Source of the DNA: Treponema sp.
Lineage (GTDB): Bacteria > Spirochaetota > Spirochaetia > Treponematales > Breznakiellaceae
Length of the DNA: 54,762 bases
Assembly: GCA_009782955.1 (NCBI GenBank)
Contig: WRIB01000007.1
Coordinates: 1-54,762, forward strand
Direction: 5' to 3'
Every line of letters starts with the position of its first letter. The stretch's first letter is position 1. The notes beneath the pieces were generated by a model. It did no database searches. It was given only the letters and a program-made list of their open reading frames with translations, and was not told where the DNA came from. The translations under genes and the position numbers were made by a program. Positions 13,981 through 23,323 of this stretch are shown here, one piece after another.

Positions 13981-14760
13981 TTATGGTTCCTGTTTATTAT
14001 TTGGTTTTTTTTCGCTTCCTTTTGATTTTTGCCTGCTGCTACAATAACGCTGCCTGGTTACTTCGTAGAGTAAAATACCTGCGGCCACCGATACATTTAA
14101 GGAATCAATACGGCCTTGTGTTGGTATAGCGGCAATGTCGTCGCACCGTTCGTGTAAAAGCCTGGAAAGGCCTGCTTCTCCTCCCATTATAAGTGCAATG
14201 CGGCCGCTTAATTCAAGATTGTAAACCTTTTGACCATTCATGTCAGCGCCGTAAACCCAAAAATTATTTTCCTTAAGCAGTTCTACTGCCCGAGCCAGAT
14301 TACCTTCTTCTGCACATTTAACCCAGGCGCTGGCTCCTGCTGATGTTTGTGCAATTACCGGGGCATTTTTTGCATTACGGCGGCGGCGGCTTATTACCAA
14401 ATCCACGTCAAACTGATCGCAGGAACGGAGTATGGCTCCGTAGTTATGGGGATCGGTTATTTCGTCAAGTATCAATACCAATGCGTTTTGACGGTCTCCC
14501 AATGTTATCAAAAAATCTTCCAATGTAACAATGCCGGAAGAAGCAGAGTTATCGGTTGTTTCCAGAATTATACCCCTGTGATCCGGTACAAGCCTGTCCA
14601 GATCGGCAGTACCAACCCTGTCTACACGGATTCTGCATGCAAGCGCAATATCCACCAGTTCCCTCGCTCGCGGTCCCGGCTTTGCCACAAGCAACGGCCC
14701 GCAGGGAATACCAGACTTAATCCGTTCTTCTATTGCATGAAATCCAGATAAATAGCCCAT
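13981..14760 (-). CDS. rlmB: TrmH/SpoU-family 23S rRNA methyltransferase (RlmB-like)
   Basis: A 259-aa SPOUT methyltransferase. The N-terminal substrate-binding part starts G-F-H-A-I-E-E-R as in RlmB. The catalytic domain shows D-E-I-T-D-P-H-N-Y-G-A-I-L-R (motif 1), an I-M-G-G-E-A-G-L motif 2, and S-L-N-V-S-V-A-A-G-I-L-L-Y-E motif 3 at the trefoil knot. RlmB 2'-O-methylates G2251 of 23S rRNA. The start lies directly after the restriction endonuclease stop codon and has no strong ribosome site, so its expression may partly depend on the restriction-modification transcript. Confidence 0.85.
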   Translation of the reverse strand: MGYLSGFHAIEERIKSGIPCGPLLVAKPGPRARELVDIALACRIRVDRVGTADLDRLVPDHRGIILETTDNSASSGIVTLEDFLITLGDRQNALVLILDEITDPHNYGAILRSCDQFDVDLVISRRRRNAKNAPVIAQTSAGASAWVKCAEEGNLARAVELLKENNFWVYGADMNGQKVYNLELSGRIALIMGGEAGLSRLLHERCDDIAAIPTQGRIDSLNVSVAAGILLYEVTRQRYCSSRQKSKGSEKKPNNKQEP

Positions 14761-14761
14761 A

Positions 14762-15499
14762 TTAATCGCTCTGTTTTTCCGAATTGAATTTTACCAATTT
14801 ATCCCAATCTATTTTACCATTATTATTACAGAATAAATTTACAAATTCTTTTGTAAATTTATTTATCATTTGAACATATTGTTCGAAATATTCATCGTTA
14901 CGTTCTTTAGCCTTGTATCCAAGCGGTTCTACAATATCCAAATAAATGTTTTTATCACCGCCAATAAATTCCCAAAACTCTTGTCCGCAAAATTTAAAAT
15001 AAGAACCTTTATTAGTATTTTTGTTCTTTCCATAACAGCAACCATTAATACAACGGATATTTAATTTTGAGTTGCTTGTTAGTAAGGTTTTTTGAGCAGA
15101 TATAAAATCATTTTCCATTTTCTTTATTTGAGAACTATTACCCCAATTTGGGCCGGATTTTATAGAAACAATATATCTTATTTTATTATTATCAAATTCC
15201 AGATCAATACCTGGTATTCCGGATTTTTTTCCGCCATATACTTTTCCATTGATAAATATTGCTAATCCTTCAAGCCAATCACCAAACATAGTTTCTTCAC
15301 TTGACGATATATAAGCTTCAATAAGCTGTCTTACTATTTCTTCTGAAGTTTGTAAATATTTTGCTTTGAACAAATATGGATTTTTCTTTAATAGTACCTG
15401 TTTTAATTTTAACGTTTTTATTTTTTCAATTCGCTGCCTGTGAAATTGGGAAATATTAGTTTCTACATAATGTATTACATCATTTATAAGTGGGGACAT
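14762..15499 (-). CDS. PmeII-family type II restriction endonuclease
   Basis: A 245-aa protein matching the PmeII restriction endonuclease family. Key parts are an L-K-K-N-P-Y-L-F-K-A-K segment (about 35-46), an E-E-T-M-F-G-D-W-L-E-G block (about 69-79), and a PD-(D/E)xK-like core with G-I-D-L-E-F (about 98-103) followed by V-S-I-K-S-G-P-N-W-G. It cleaves unmethylated DNA; the recognition site is not deducible here. It overlaps the methyltransferase gene by 20 nt. The DNA is markedly AT-rich compared with rlmB, a sign of transfer. Confidence 0.8.
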   Translation of the reverse strand: MSPLINDVIHYVETNISQFHRQRIEKIKTLKLKQVLLKKNPYLFKAKYLQTSEEIVRQLIEAYISSSEETMFGDWLEGLAIFINGKVYGGKKSGIPGIDLEFDNNKIRYIVSIKSGPNWGNSSQIKKMENDFISAQKTLLTSNSKLNIRCINGCCYGKNKNTNKGSYFKFCGQEFWEFIGGDKNIYLDIVEPLGYKAKERNDEYFEQYVQMINKFTKEFVNLFCNNNGKIDWDKLVKFNSEKQSD

Positions 15500-16337
15500 A
15501 TTCTTCTTCTTTTACAAATAGATATAAATCTTTTTCTCTTATTTCATCTTTTACCATTTGATAGTACTCCTCCAGTATATCAATGCCAATAGAATTTCTT
15601 TTTAATTTTTCAGCAGCAAATAATGTTGTTCCTGATCCCATAAATGGATCCATCACAGTGTCGTATTCTTTTGTAAAAAGCTTAATAAACCAACTTGGTA
15701 ATTCAATTGGGAAGGCAGCACTATGATTTTTATTGCTGCATTCAGTAGATAAATAGAGTACATTTGTAGGGTAAGCAAGGTCGCGTGTTAACCAATTCGA
15801 TATATTCTTACCAAAACCGCTCCCAACTTTTGAATTGTCTCTGATCTTATCTGTATCACTAAGGTTTTTTAGCCGTGTTTTTGCCCAATCCCCCATTGGT
15901 ATCATTACTGATTCTTGATACATATTAAATTGTTTTGTTTTATTAAATTGTAAAAGTCTTTCCCATGCATCCCTGAAACGATTGGGCCATTTACCGGGAT
16001 AACAGTTTTTCTTGTGCCAGATAAATTCCTCGGTCCATATCCATCCCTGCTCTCGCATTTTTATTATGAGTTCCATTACATAGGTACTTCTTTCACCATT
16101 TATAACTCTTTCTTTTATGTTTAAAATAAAAGTACCAGTTGGTTTTAAAACCCGCAAAAGTTCATTTGATATAGGTAAAAACCACTCAACGTATTTATTG
16201 GCAGGTATACCACCATAAGTATCTTTTCTTTGATCTGCATAAGGAGGAGATGTTATTATAAGATCAACGCTATCTTCTTCTATATCTTGCAGAATATCAG
16301 CTGCATCACCACAATAAATGTTAGAAGTGATTTCCAT
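15480..16337 (-). CDS. modification DNA methyltransferase (TSPPY)
   Basis: A 285-aa beta-class methyltransferase. T-S-P-P-Y is at about residues 30-34 and D-P-F-M-G-S-G-T-T near residue 240; SPPY in this position is most common in N4-cytosine enzymes. It should protect the host from the overlapping PmeII-type endonuclease. The ATG at 16337 lies only seven bases past a strong -10 box, so the mRNA may be leaderless. The gene pair sits between the MoxR operon and rlmB and looks inserted. Confidence 0.88.
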   Translation of the reverse strand: MEITSNIYCGDAADILQDIEEDSVDLIITSPPYADQRKDTYGGIPANKYVEWFLPISNELLRVLKPTGTFILNIKERVINGERSTYVMELIIKMREQGWIWTEEFIWHKKNCYPGKWPNRFRDAWERLLQFNKTKQFNMYQESVMIPMGDWAKTRLKNLSDTDKIRDNSKVGSGFGKNISNWLTRDLAYPTNVLYLSTECSNKNHSAAFPIELPSWFIKLFTKEYDTVMDPFMGSGTTLFAAEKLKRNSIGIDILEEYYQMVKDEIREKDLYLFVKEEEYVPTYK

Positions 16338-16343
16338 ATCAAT

Positions 16344-16372
16344 AGTATAATACTAATTATATTTTTTTTCAA
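16344..16372 (-). promoter_or_regulatory. promoter of the restriction-modification genes
   Basis: On the minus strand: TTGAAA (16372-16367), a 17-nt spacer and TATACT (16349-16344). The expected start point coincides with the A of the ATG at 16337. An internal TATAAT within the spacer lacks a well-spaced -35. Confidence 0.65.
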
Positions 16373-16427
16373 TATTGCGCATTGTAAATTCTGGATTTTT
16401 TTGTAAACCGGATTGACAAGAGTGTTA

Positions 16428-17201
16428 CTATTTCCATGGAAATATAAACGATTTTAATGTCCGGGTTCCGGTGTTTTCTTTTTCTTCCGCCAGTATTTCG
16501 TTCCAGGGGATCTTTGTTTTTTTGGAACGCGGTTGATAATTCTCGTTGTTTTGTGCTGCTGTCTGTGCATCCTGCCAGTCGTATTTTAGTAGCCGGAGAC
16601 GGATCGCTTCGTCCAAAAACAGCAGAGTACAGCCGGGAAAGGGAAGAACCAATACAGAGAGTAATATGCTAATAAACAGGGTAATAAGGCTGAACCCTGT
16701 ATTATCGAAAAAAATAATTATACATTTTTTTATGCTCTTAATGGGGCGCTTTCCCAGACGATAATACACAGCCGGATAAAATTGAAGTGAAGCGATAATA
16801 AACAGGCAAATCCAGCAGGAAAAAAAAGCTGCTCCCAGTCCGGGTAAGCTGTCCATTTCCAGATAAACCGGTATGGTAAAACGAATTAACATAAACACAA
16901 TAACCGCTGCGGCAAAAAATACCAACGCAGGAACAAAAGCGTTTTTTATGTTGATAAAAAAATCTGCCGGACCGGGACGCCGGTAATCTGACACTTCTTT
17001 AAGAACAGAAGAGGCGGTACAAAGATATACAAATAAAAAATAGATAAGAACAAAAAAGAGAATAACTCCCGCTAATTGAAACATGGGAAGCAGGAAAAAG
17101 GAAAGAGCCAAAAAAAGATAAAAGCCGAAATTTACAGCGGAAATAAAAAAGAAGTTATCCCATGCATCGTAAAAAAACTTTTTTACAAGAAATCCTGTCA
17201 T
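16428..17201 (-). CDS. multi-pass membrane protein, last gene of MoxR operon
   Basis: A 257-aa protein with about six hydrophobic segments (roughly residues 15-60, 85-125 and 135-205) and a charged cytoplasmic C-terminus. I do not recognise a named family; the D-A-W-D-N-F-F start recalls proteins found in treponemes next to DUF58 genes. It follows the DUF58 gene by 12 nt and so ends the eight-gene operon. The function is unknown, perhaps membrane organisation or secretion linked to the MoxR system. Confidence 0.6.
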   Translation of the reverse strand: MTGFLVKKFFYDAWDNFFFISAVNFGFYLFLALSFFLLPMFQLAGVILFFVLIYFLFVYLCTASSVLKEVSDYRRPGPADFFINIKNAFVPALVFFAAAVIVFMLIRFTIPVYLEMDSLPGLGAAFFSCWICLFIIASLQFYPAVYYRLGKRPIKSIKKCIIIFFDNTGFSLITLFISILLSVLVLPFPGCTLLFLDEAIRLRLLKYDWQDAQTAAQNNENYQPRSKKTKIPWNEILAEEKENTGTRTLKSFIFPWK

Positions 17202-17213
17202 TTGTAATTCTCC

Positions 17214-18650
17214 TTACAACAATCCGCTTCTCTTTACTTCAAGATAGCGGTTTATGAGTGCCGGGCCAAGTTCCCGGGAATTGCATTCCAGAGTAAGCAA
17301 ACCCAGATGTTCCCAGGTTTTGTAAAGGCGTCTGCGTGCGCTTAAATAAGAAAAGGCCGCCGCCGTTTCCAGCGCTTCTTCTGTTCCTGCCGGTTTTCGT
17401 TTTGCAATTTTTTCCGCTTCCATTTCCTTTAAACTTACCAGAAGCAGCAGGTGCCGCCGTTGAATCCTCCGGAGTATCCAGCCAAGGGATTCACCATCTT
17501 CTTCCCGGAAATTACTGATCATTACTATAAAGGTTCGCCGTTTAAGCCGGGCAAGAGCGCTTTCCAGGGCGGAAAAAAGAGAAGAAGGAGTGCTGTCGCA
17601 TTTTACATCGTAGAGGCTTCGGATAATTCCTGAAAGTGCGCTCATACCTTTGCGGGGAGGCAGCCACCGTTCTTCTGTTCCAAAGCAGCCCAACGCTACA
17701 CCGTCACTGTGTTTCAGCGCTACCCAGGAAAGGAGCAGGGCTGCCTCCAGGGCGCTGTCGAATTGAGTCCGCAAAAAAGTACCTGGAGTCCGGGCAGAAT
17801 TTTTATCTGAAACAACACCTCCCATTTCAGCAAGAGGGGAATCGCCTGACGGCCCTGTTGAATATTCCAGACGGTTCAGCCGGTAACCCGAATCCAGAAG
17901 GAGCAGTACCTGCTGATCCTGTTCTTCCTGATATTCACGGACTATTGGTTTGTTACGCCGGCCTGTTGCTCTCCAATCGATGGCCTTAACAGAATCACCC
18001 TTTTGATAATCCCGTAGGCTCATGAATTCCATTCCCTGACCGCGCTTGCGTATTACTTTAATCCCTGTCTGTTCAAGTATGCCGCGAAGCTCTGCGCCGG
18101 AAGTGAGTTTTCGGAAATCGGGAAATGTCCTGCCACGGCTGACGCAGGGATGAATCACTTTAAACTGCCAAAACCCCAGAAATGAACCAAGAAGCAGTTC
18201 CGTACGGCTGAATTCCCAATTTCCCCGTTCAATGGGAATTACCGGATACTCAAAAATATAAAAGGCATTGCGCGGATTTTGGCCCGGTTTAGGCATTTTT
18301 TTGAACAGCTTGCGATTGAGTTTTACCGGAAATACACTGCAGTCTATACTGTCCGGGTACAGATCGAAGAGCTTTGCTGTTCCGGCAATAAAACGATTTT
18401 TTCCTGCCAGGCTTATGTTCAATCTGACAAGAGCTTCCCGGCCAAGGGTAAGGGTACTGTTCAGTTTCCGTTCTATGTGCAACCGGTCGGTAAAGAACGA
18501 CAACATAATTGCATCAATACTGATTACGGGAAGAAGTAATAGCCCGGAAAAAATCCAAAAAACATACAGTTCGTTAAAAAAGAAAGCCGATGTTCCCAAA
18601 AAAAGAAAACAAATCATTATGATAAAAAAAGTCCGGCCGGGTTTGATCAT
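17214..18650 (-). CDS. DUF58 domain protein (MoxR partner)
   Basis: A 478-aa protein with two N-terminal membrane segments (about 8-50). The DUF58 core has the R-x-Y-Q-x-G-D-x-x-K-x-I-D-W-x-A-x-x-R signature (about 213-231), continuing V-R-E-Y-Q-E-E-Q-D and a V-L-L-L-L-D-S-G strand of a VWA-like fold. DUF58 proteins work with MoxR ATPases, probably as substrate adaptors in assembly of envelope or enzyme complexes. It overlaps the moxR gene by 4 nt. Confidence 0.88.
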   Translation of the reverse strand: MIKPGRTFFIIMICFLFLGTSAFFFNELYVFWIFSGLLLLPVISIDAIMLSFFTDRLHIERKLNSTLTLGREALVRLNISLAGKNRFIAGTAKLFDLYPDSIDCSVFPVKLNRKLFKKMPKPGQNPRNAFYIFEYPVIPIERGNWEFSRTELLLGSFLGFWQFKVIHPCVSRGRTFPDFRKLTSGAELRGILEQTGIKVIRKRGQGMEFMSLRDYQKGDSVKAIDWRATGRRNKPIVREYQEEQDQQVLLLLDSGYRLNRLEYSTGPSGDSPLAEMGGVVSDKNSARTPGTFLRTQFDSALEAALLLSWVALKHSDGVALGCFGTEERWLPPRKGMSALSGIIRSLYDVKCDSTPSSLFSALESALARLKRRTFIVMISNFREEDGESLGWILRRIQRRHLLLLVSLKEMEAEKIAKRKPAGTEEALETAAAFSYLSARRRLYKTWEHLGLLTLECNSRELGPALINRYLEVKRSGLL

Positions 18651-19612
18651 TTTCTGGGCGCTTCCACGGCAGAGAGTATGCTTTCTACAATGTTGTTTTC
18701 GGTAAGCCCTTCCAGTTCGCCTTCTGCGGAAAGTGTAAGCCGGTGAGCCAGAACGGGAACCGCCAGGGCTTTAACATCGTCGGGAATAATAAAATCCCTG
18801 CCTTCCAATAAAGCTTTGGCGCGTGCACAGCGTATCAGCGACAGACTGCCCCGGGGACCTGCGCCGCATTCAAGCACCGGGCTTGAGCGGGTGGCAGTAC
18901 ATAGACGTACCGCATAATCAATTACTGCATTATCGCAATGCATTGATGAAACCAGATTCTGAATGGCCGTAAAATCTTCTGGGTTCATTACGGTATTTAC
19001 CGCAGATACTGTTAGTTCAGCCCCGGTTTCGCCGGAAAGAACCTGTTCTACCATAAGCTTTTCTTCCGCTGCAGGCGGATAGGTCATCAGAGCCTTCATT
19101 AAAAAACGGTCCTTTTGAGCATCCGGCAGCGGATACGTTCCTTCATGTTCAAAAGGGTTTTCTGTTGCCATTACCATAAAAGGCCTGGGAAGCGAATGGC
19201 TTACGCCGTCCAGGCTTACCTGGTATTCCTGCATCGCTTCGAAAAGACTTGCCTGGGTTTTGGCCGGAGACCGGTTGATTTCATCGGCAATAAGTATATT
19301 GGTAAACACCGGTCCTTTTTTTGTAATAAAATTGCCTGTTGATGTGTCAAGAATTACAGAACCGGTAACATCGCTGGGCATCAGATCCGGTGTAAACTGG
19401 ATACGGCGTGAATCACCCCCCAAAGCTTTGGCCGCACAGCGGACAAGGAGAGTTTTCCCCAGACCGGGAACTCCTTCTACCAGAATATGTCCTCCGGCCA
19501 ACAGAGTAACAAGAAGCTGATGTACCAGTTCTTCCTGACCGATAAATGCCCTGGCAATCTCTTTTTTAACTTTTTCCAGTGCTTCCCTTGCTTCACTTGT
19601 TGTATAGTTCAT
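18647..19612 (-). CDS. MoxR family AAA+ ATPase
   Basis: A 321-aa AAA+ ATPase of the MoxR group. Walker A G-V-P-G-L-G-K-T is at about 46-53, the Q-F-T-P-D-L-M-P-S-D signature at about 72-81, Walker B with I-A-D-E-I-N-R-S-P at about 107-116, sensor 1 in A-T-E-N-P and an arginine in D-R-F. MoxR proteins act as chaperone-like ATPases that activate or assemble partner complexes, here probably the neighbouring DUF58/membrane proteins. It overlaps its neighbours by 4 nt on both sides. Confidence 0.92.
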   Translation of the reverse strand: MNYTTSEAREALEKVKKEIARAFIGQEELVHQLLVTLLAGGHILVEGVPGLGKTLLVRCAAKALGGDSRRIQFTPDLMPSDVTGSVILDTSTGNFITKKGPVFTNILIADEINRSPAKTQASLFEAMQEYQVSLDGVSHSLPRPFMVMATENPFEHEGTYPLPDAQKDRFLMKALMTYPPAAEEKLMVEQVLSGETGAELTVSAVNTVMNPEDFTAIQNLVSSMHCDNAVIDYAVRLCTATRSSPVLECGAGPRGSLSLIRCARAKALLEGRDFIIPDDVKALAVPVLAHRLTLSAEGELEGLTENNIVESILSAVEAPRK

Positions 19613-20754
19613 AGTTTCTCCTTGTTTAATTCTTCCAGTTGTTCCATTAATTTTTTTTGGTTATTCAGAAATTGTACAAAAGTGATTTCTTTTAATAATG
19701 AGTTTGTAGCTGCGGACGCAATTCCTTTACTTCGGCGCTTCTGTTCCAGTTCTTTTTCGTAGACTTCGATGTACTTACCCAGAGCATGATTTTTTTTAAG
19801 AAAACGGCCTTCCGCCAAGAATCGTTCATGCAACGGTTTGCCGGGTTTTTCCGGCGCCGGTCTGTAACGTCCAAAGAGCGGAATCACCATCCAGAATCCT
19901 GTAATAATCAGCAGAACAAGAGAGATAATCAATGCCGCAGGATTTCCTCTTTCTGCCAGATTGCCGAGAAGATGCCCTTTGTTACCGCTTAAGGATCTGA
20001 TAAACAGTATTCCTTGCTTATCTTCCGGCATATTACCAAGAAAAATATCCGCCGCAAGATCTACGTTTTGTTTTTCGTGCAATGCATAATTCTTAAGAAA
20101 ATTTGCTGTTCCAGTAAAGATTAAACTGCCTTTTCCAATTTCAAATTTTACAAGTTTGGTTATTCCGTTGTTATTATTCATTACAAAGGTTTTGTATCTT
20201 AACGGAGCATCGGGATCCGCTCTTTTAAAAGAGATGTGCCAGTCAAAATACGGCGATTGTTCCTGTTTTGTTTTGCTTGAGTCTTCGTCTTCATTTTTTT
20301 CTTCTTCTATAATAAAAAAAGTATCAGTTTTATCAACGGTTTCATCATAATTATATGATGAAACCGTTGCAATATCCAGGAACTCCATAAAATCTCTTAA
20401 TCGATAATTAATGTAGTTGTCCAGTGAGATAATTAATTGATTGCCTTCTTCCAGCCATGGGATCAGCAATTCCGGATTTTTATTCCAGCTAAAACAGGAT
20501 GTTTCCAAAAAAATTATTTTTTCTGATCCATTAAGTATGGTATCTACATTTCCTGTGGTTAAAGTTTTAACAGGTTGGCCGAATTCTTCGAGCCATTTTT
20601 CCAGGGCATAGAATGAGTTGGCTCTTACTTCTCTGGATGGGCCTTCCCAGCGTGTGCTTGGAACAATTTCCAGTTGGGTATAACAAAAAACACCGGCAAT
20701 AAGAATTATTCCCAGAATAACAAGAAAAACAATAAGCGATTGATTGTCTTTCAT
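19609..20754 (-). CDS. DUF4350 domain membrane protein
   Basis: A 381-aa protein with an N-terminal membrane segment (about 8-28), an extracytoplasmic DUF4350 domain beginning near N-S-F-Y-A-L-E-K-W-L and a second membrane segment at about 272-295. A charged coiled-coil-prone cytoplasmic tail follows. The family is usual in MoxR/DUF58 operons and has a type 1 glutamine amidotransferase-like fold of unknown activity. ATG 20754 is preferred because it overlaps the upstream stop as ATGA and is preceded by AGAGGA; a reading from 20790 would overlap by 40 nt. Confidence 0.8.
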   Translation of the reverse strand: MKDNQSLIVFLVILGIILIAGVFCYTQLEIVPSTRWEGPSREVRANSFYALEKWLEEFGQPVKTLTTGNVDTILNGSEKIIFLETSCFSWNKNPELLIPWLEEGNQLIISLDNYINYRLRDFMEFLDIATVSSYNYDETVDKTDTFFIIEEEKNEDEDSSKTKQEQSPYFDWHISFKRADPDAPLRYKTFVMNNNNGITKLVKFEIGKGSLIFTGTANFLKNYALHEKQNVDLAADIFLGNMPEDKQGILFIRSLSGNKGHLLGNLAERGNPAALIISLVLLIITGFWMVIPLFGRYRPAPEKPGKPLHERFLAEGRFLKKNHALGKYIEVYEKELEQKRRSKGIASAATNSLLKEITFVQFLNNQKKLMEQLEELNKEKL

Positions 20755-22295
20755 TCGTTTATCCTCTGGTTTTCCAGTAGTATCCTGCATGATACAACAG
20801 CCTGTTCAAAAGATCCCGCTGCCGGTTCTTGTCCGCCGTAAGCAAAAATTATCCAGTTACGGATAAAATCTTCAAAGCTTTTTATGCCGCCTGAGAAATC
20901 AGGTGTATTTGCTTTGTTCTCTTCGTTTGACAAAGCGGGTACAGAATAGTTTTTTCGAACAATTGCCAGGCTTTCATATTCTGTGGCTTCTGCCGGGAAA
21001 GGAAAAAACCACAGTTTGGTAAAAACGGAAATAAATGCTCTGAAACATAAAGCCCAGGCTTCGCGAATTTTGCCTTTCCTGTGAAGTTCTTCGGCTTGCC
21101 GTAAAAGCGTTTGATACTCTTCACGGGAAGGGTCGTCGATATTGCTTTTTCCGGATGATCTTGCCGGGAAAAAACGCTTTCGCCGCCGGTACGCATAGAA
21201 CGCTCCAAAACCAAGCGTAGCACAAACAATTGCTACAACGATAAAACGGAGAAGTTTTCCCATTATTTCTTCGATAGTGGAAACAGAAATATCGGGCATT
21301 CTGTATCGTGTTTCATTTTTTTGTTTAAATTGAATTTTCCGGCTTTCTTTTCTGGTTCCAAATTCAGGGTCTTCCAGGATTTTGGTCAGGGTTTTCCCGG
21401 CTTCTTCGGAAACAGGCGTCGTTTTAAGCCATTCTGGTTGAATAGAAGGTTCTGACGTAAAACCCGGACCGGGGATAAAGAACAAGAACAGGATTAAAAC
21501 CGGAATGGCAAGAACAGCTTTGTTAATAGAGTCTGGAAAACGGTATGATTTTTTATTTTTTTCAACGCAGGTTTTAAAGAGTAATTCTATGTCCCAGCCT
21601 TCTGTTTCTACGCGGGAATTGATATACAAACTAAAACCCATGGTAACATAAAGAGTTTCAATAAGGATTTCGTTTAAAAAATACAATAAAGAAACAATAT
21701 TGTTTTCTTCACTGAAAAAATTAAGAAAATTGTTGTTTTCTCCTCTGATCATGTTAATAATACTATTAAGGAACACAAGTTCTCCGATATTCAGGGCTAT
21801 TATCATACCGATGCAAATTAGTGTCAGGGGCAGGCCGAAACCAAGACCGTTCCGGGTCAGAAGCAGTTTGCGGCGTTTATAATTTTTTCCATTAAGGCGT
21901 TCCAGTACCCGAAGAGGCATACGGGCCGAACGGAAAGGAGAAAGCCGCCGCCAAAGAAGATCACCGGCAAGCCCGGTTTTTAAAGTTTTGCCCAGTCCCC
22001 GGAACAGACGGCGGAAGGAAGCATGAGGTTCAAAAAAGCGGATTGAAACTACATGCAGGCAAAAACGATCCAGCAGTGGTTTTAACCACCAGATAACCAA
22101 AAGTGTAATATGGAATAACCAGTTTGTTTCCAGCCTTGCCGTAATTTGGCTGACAGCAAAAAGAATTACCAAAGGGATTCCCATAAAAAACAATATGGGA
22201 AAACAATTTGTCCGCCAAAGCAGGACACCCATGTCCGCTGCTTCCCAGCCGCTGCGGCGGCGGAACAGTACTGCAGGACTTAAAGCATTGGTCAT
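20751..22295 (-). CDS. large membrane protein with C-terminal DUF4129-like domain
   Basis: A 514-aa protein with several membrane segments in the N-terminal half (about 30-70, 150-220), one at about 255-272 and one at about 352-375. A soluble C-terminal domain has the E-E-L-H-R-K-G-K-I-R-E-A-W pattern that resembles DUF4129 helices found in transglutaminase/MoxR operons. It overlaps both neighbours by 4 nt. The function is unknown; a scaffold for the MoxR system is a reasonable inference. Confidence 0.65.
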   Translation of the reverse strand: MTNALSPAVLFRRRSGWEAADMGVLLWRTNCFPILFFMGIPLVILFAVSQITARLETNWLFHITLLVIWWLKPLLDRFCLHVVSIRFFEPHASFRRLFRGLGKTLKTGLAGDLLWRRLSPFRSARMPLRVLERLNGKNYKRRKLLLTRNGLGFGLPLTLICIGMIIALNIGELVFLNSIINMIRGENNNFLNFFSEENNIVSLLYFLNEILIETLYVTMGFSLYINSRVETEGWDIELLFKTCVEKNKKSYRFPDSINKAVLAIPVLILFLFFIPGPGFTSEPSIQPEWLKTTPVSEEAGKTLTKILEDPEFGTRKESRKIQFKQKNETRYRMPDISVSTIEEIMGKLLRFIVVAIVCATLGFGAFYAYRRRKRFFPARSSGKSNIDDPSREEYQTLLRQAEELHRKGKIREAWALCFRAFISVFTKLWFFPFPAEATEYESLAIVRKNYSVPALSNEENKANTPDFSGGIKSFEDFIRNWIIFAYGGQEPAAGSFEQAVVSCRILLENQRINE

Positions 22296-23323
22296 GCTTT
22301 GTTCCTTGTTTGATAACCGTCTAATGCCGAAGGAGAACGGCCTGCAAAAACAAAATAAATTACTACAAGGAATATTGCCGTAAAACCTGCAGTAAAACGT
22401 ATTGTTTGATTTATTTCATGCCGCGAAGACCAGAAAGCTTCGACAATTGCGGCGATTACCAGCATTACAGCGCTACCCGAAATCAGGGGCAACGCTGTTT
22501 TGCCGGCTTCACGGAGTGAAGCGCCGCGGCTTAAGCCGCGTGTAACAAAGAGCCGGTAGCCCAGCAAGAACCCCGCCTGGGCAGAAATAACAATGGCGAT
22601 TAATTCAAAAGCTGAATGGCCAATGACAAAGGAAAAGAAGGTTCTTTGGTATCCGCAGTTGATAATATGTCCCGCAGCTGCGCCGATAAAAATTCCGTTA
22701 AACGCAAGAATAAAGAGGCTCCCCACTCCTGCAAGCAAGCCGCCTGCAAAAGTTCTAAAGGCAATTGAAATATTGTTAAATATATAAAACCCAAACATAT
22801 CCGCATCGGTACTTACTTCCCGCGGTTTAAGGTAATGGGAACTTTCCGGATTGTACATTTCTTCCAGCATTGCCGCATGCCATGGAGACATGAGTTCATT
22901 GATAAACCCGGGAAAACGGATACAGAGGAGAGCGGAAAAAACAGCAAGCCCGAAAAAAATAAAAAAGCAGGCGCTAAAGCTTCTCCATTGACTGCGTAAG
23001 GCACGGGGAAAAGTATTAAAAATAAAGGCAGAAAAACTTTTAATAGAAAATGGTTTGGAGCCGTAGAGAATCTGGTTCCCCTCCAGCGTTATTCGATTAA
23101 GCCGTTCTATAAGAGCAGGATCAAAACCGTTTGATTTGGCTGTATTAAGATCTCCCGTCAGCTGCCTGAAGGCTTGGGGAAACCACGCCGCACGTTCACG
23201 CAATTGCTGTCTTCGGGCAAAATACCCTTTCCGGCCTGTCCCTGTTGCTATGCTTCCTGTTAATAGTCTTTCCAGTTCTTTCCAGTCCTGTTCCCTTTTT
23301 GCTATAAAACTCCGTTGAGTCAT
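22292..23323 (-). CDS. SpoIIM family (stage II sporulation M-like) membrane protein
   Basis: A 343-aa protein. The N-terminal part is soluble and Arg-rich, with the F-I-A-K-R-E-Q-D-W-K-E-L-E start common to the family. Then come about five membrane helices (from about 115 on) carrying the SpoIIM pattern N-N-I-S-I-A-F-R-T-F-A-G-G (about 182-194) and the G-H-S-A-F-E-L segment. Despite the name, no sporulation is implied; in non-sporulating bacteria the family travels with MoxR and RDD genes. It is coupled by 4-nt overlaps on both sides. Confidence 0.82.
   Translation of the reverse strand: MTQRSFIAKREQDWKELERLLTGSIATGTGRKGYFARRQQLRERAAWFPQAFRQLTGDLNTAKSNGFDPALIERLNRITLEGNQILYGSKPFSIKSFSAFIFNTFPRALRSQWRSFSACFFIFFGLAVFSALLCIRFPGFINELMSPWHAAMLEEMYNPESSHYLKPREVSTDADMFGFYIFNNISIAFRTFAGGLLAGVGSLFILAFNGIFIGAAAGHIINCGYQRTFFSFVIGHSAFELIAIVISAQAGFLLGYRLFVTRGLSRGASLREAGKTALPLISGSAVMLVIAAIVEAFWSSRHEINQTIRFTAGFTAIFLVVIYFVFAGRSPSALDGYQTRNKA

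Noticed and set aside
14762..16337. Possibility that the methyltransferase/245-aa pair is not a restriction system
   Set aside because: The 245-aa protein keeps the PmeII-family blocks and a PD-(D/E)xK-like core, and overlaps the methyltransferase, which is the usual type II layout.
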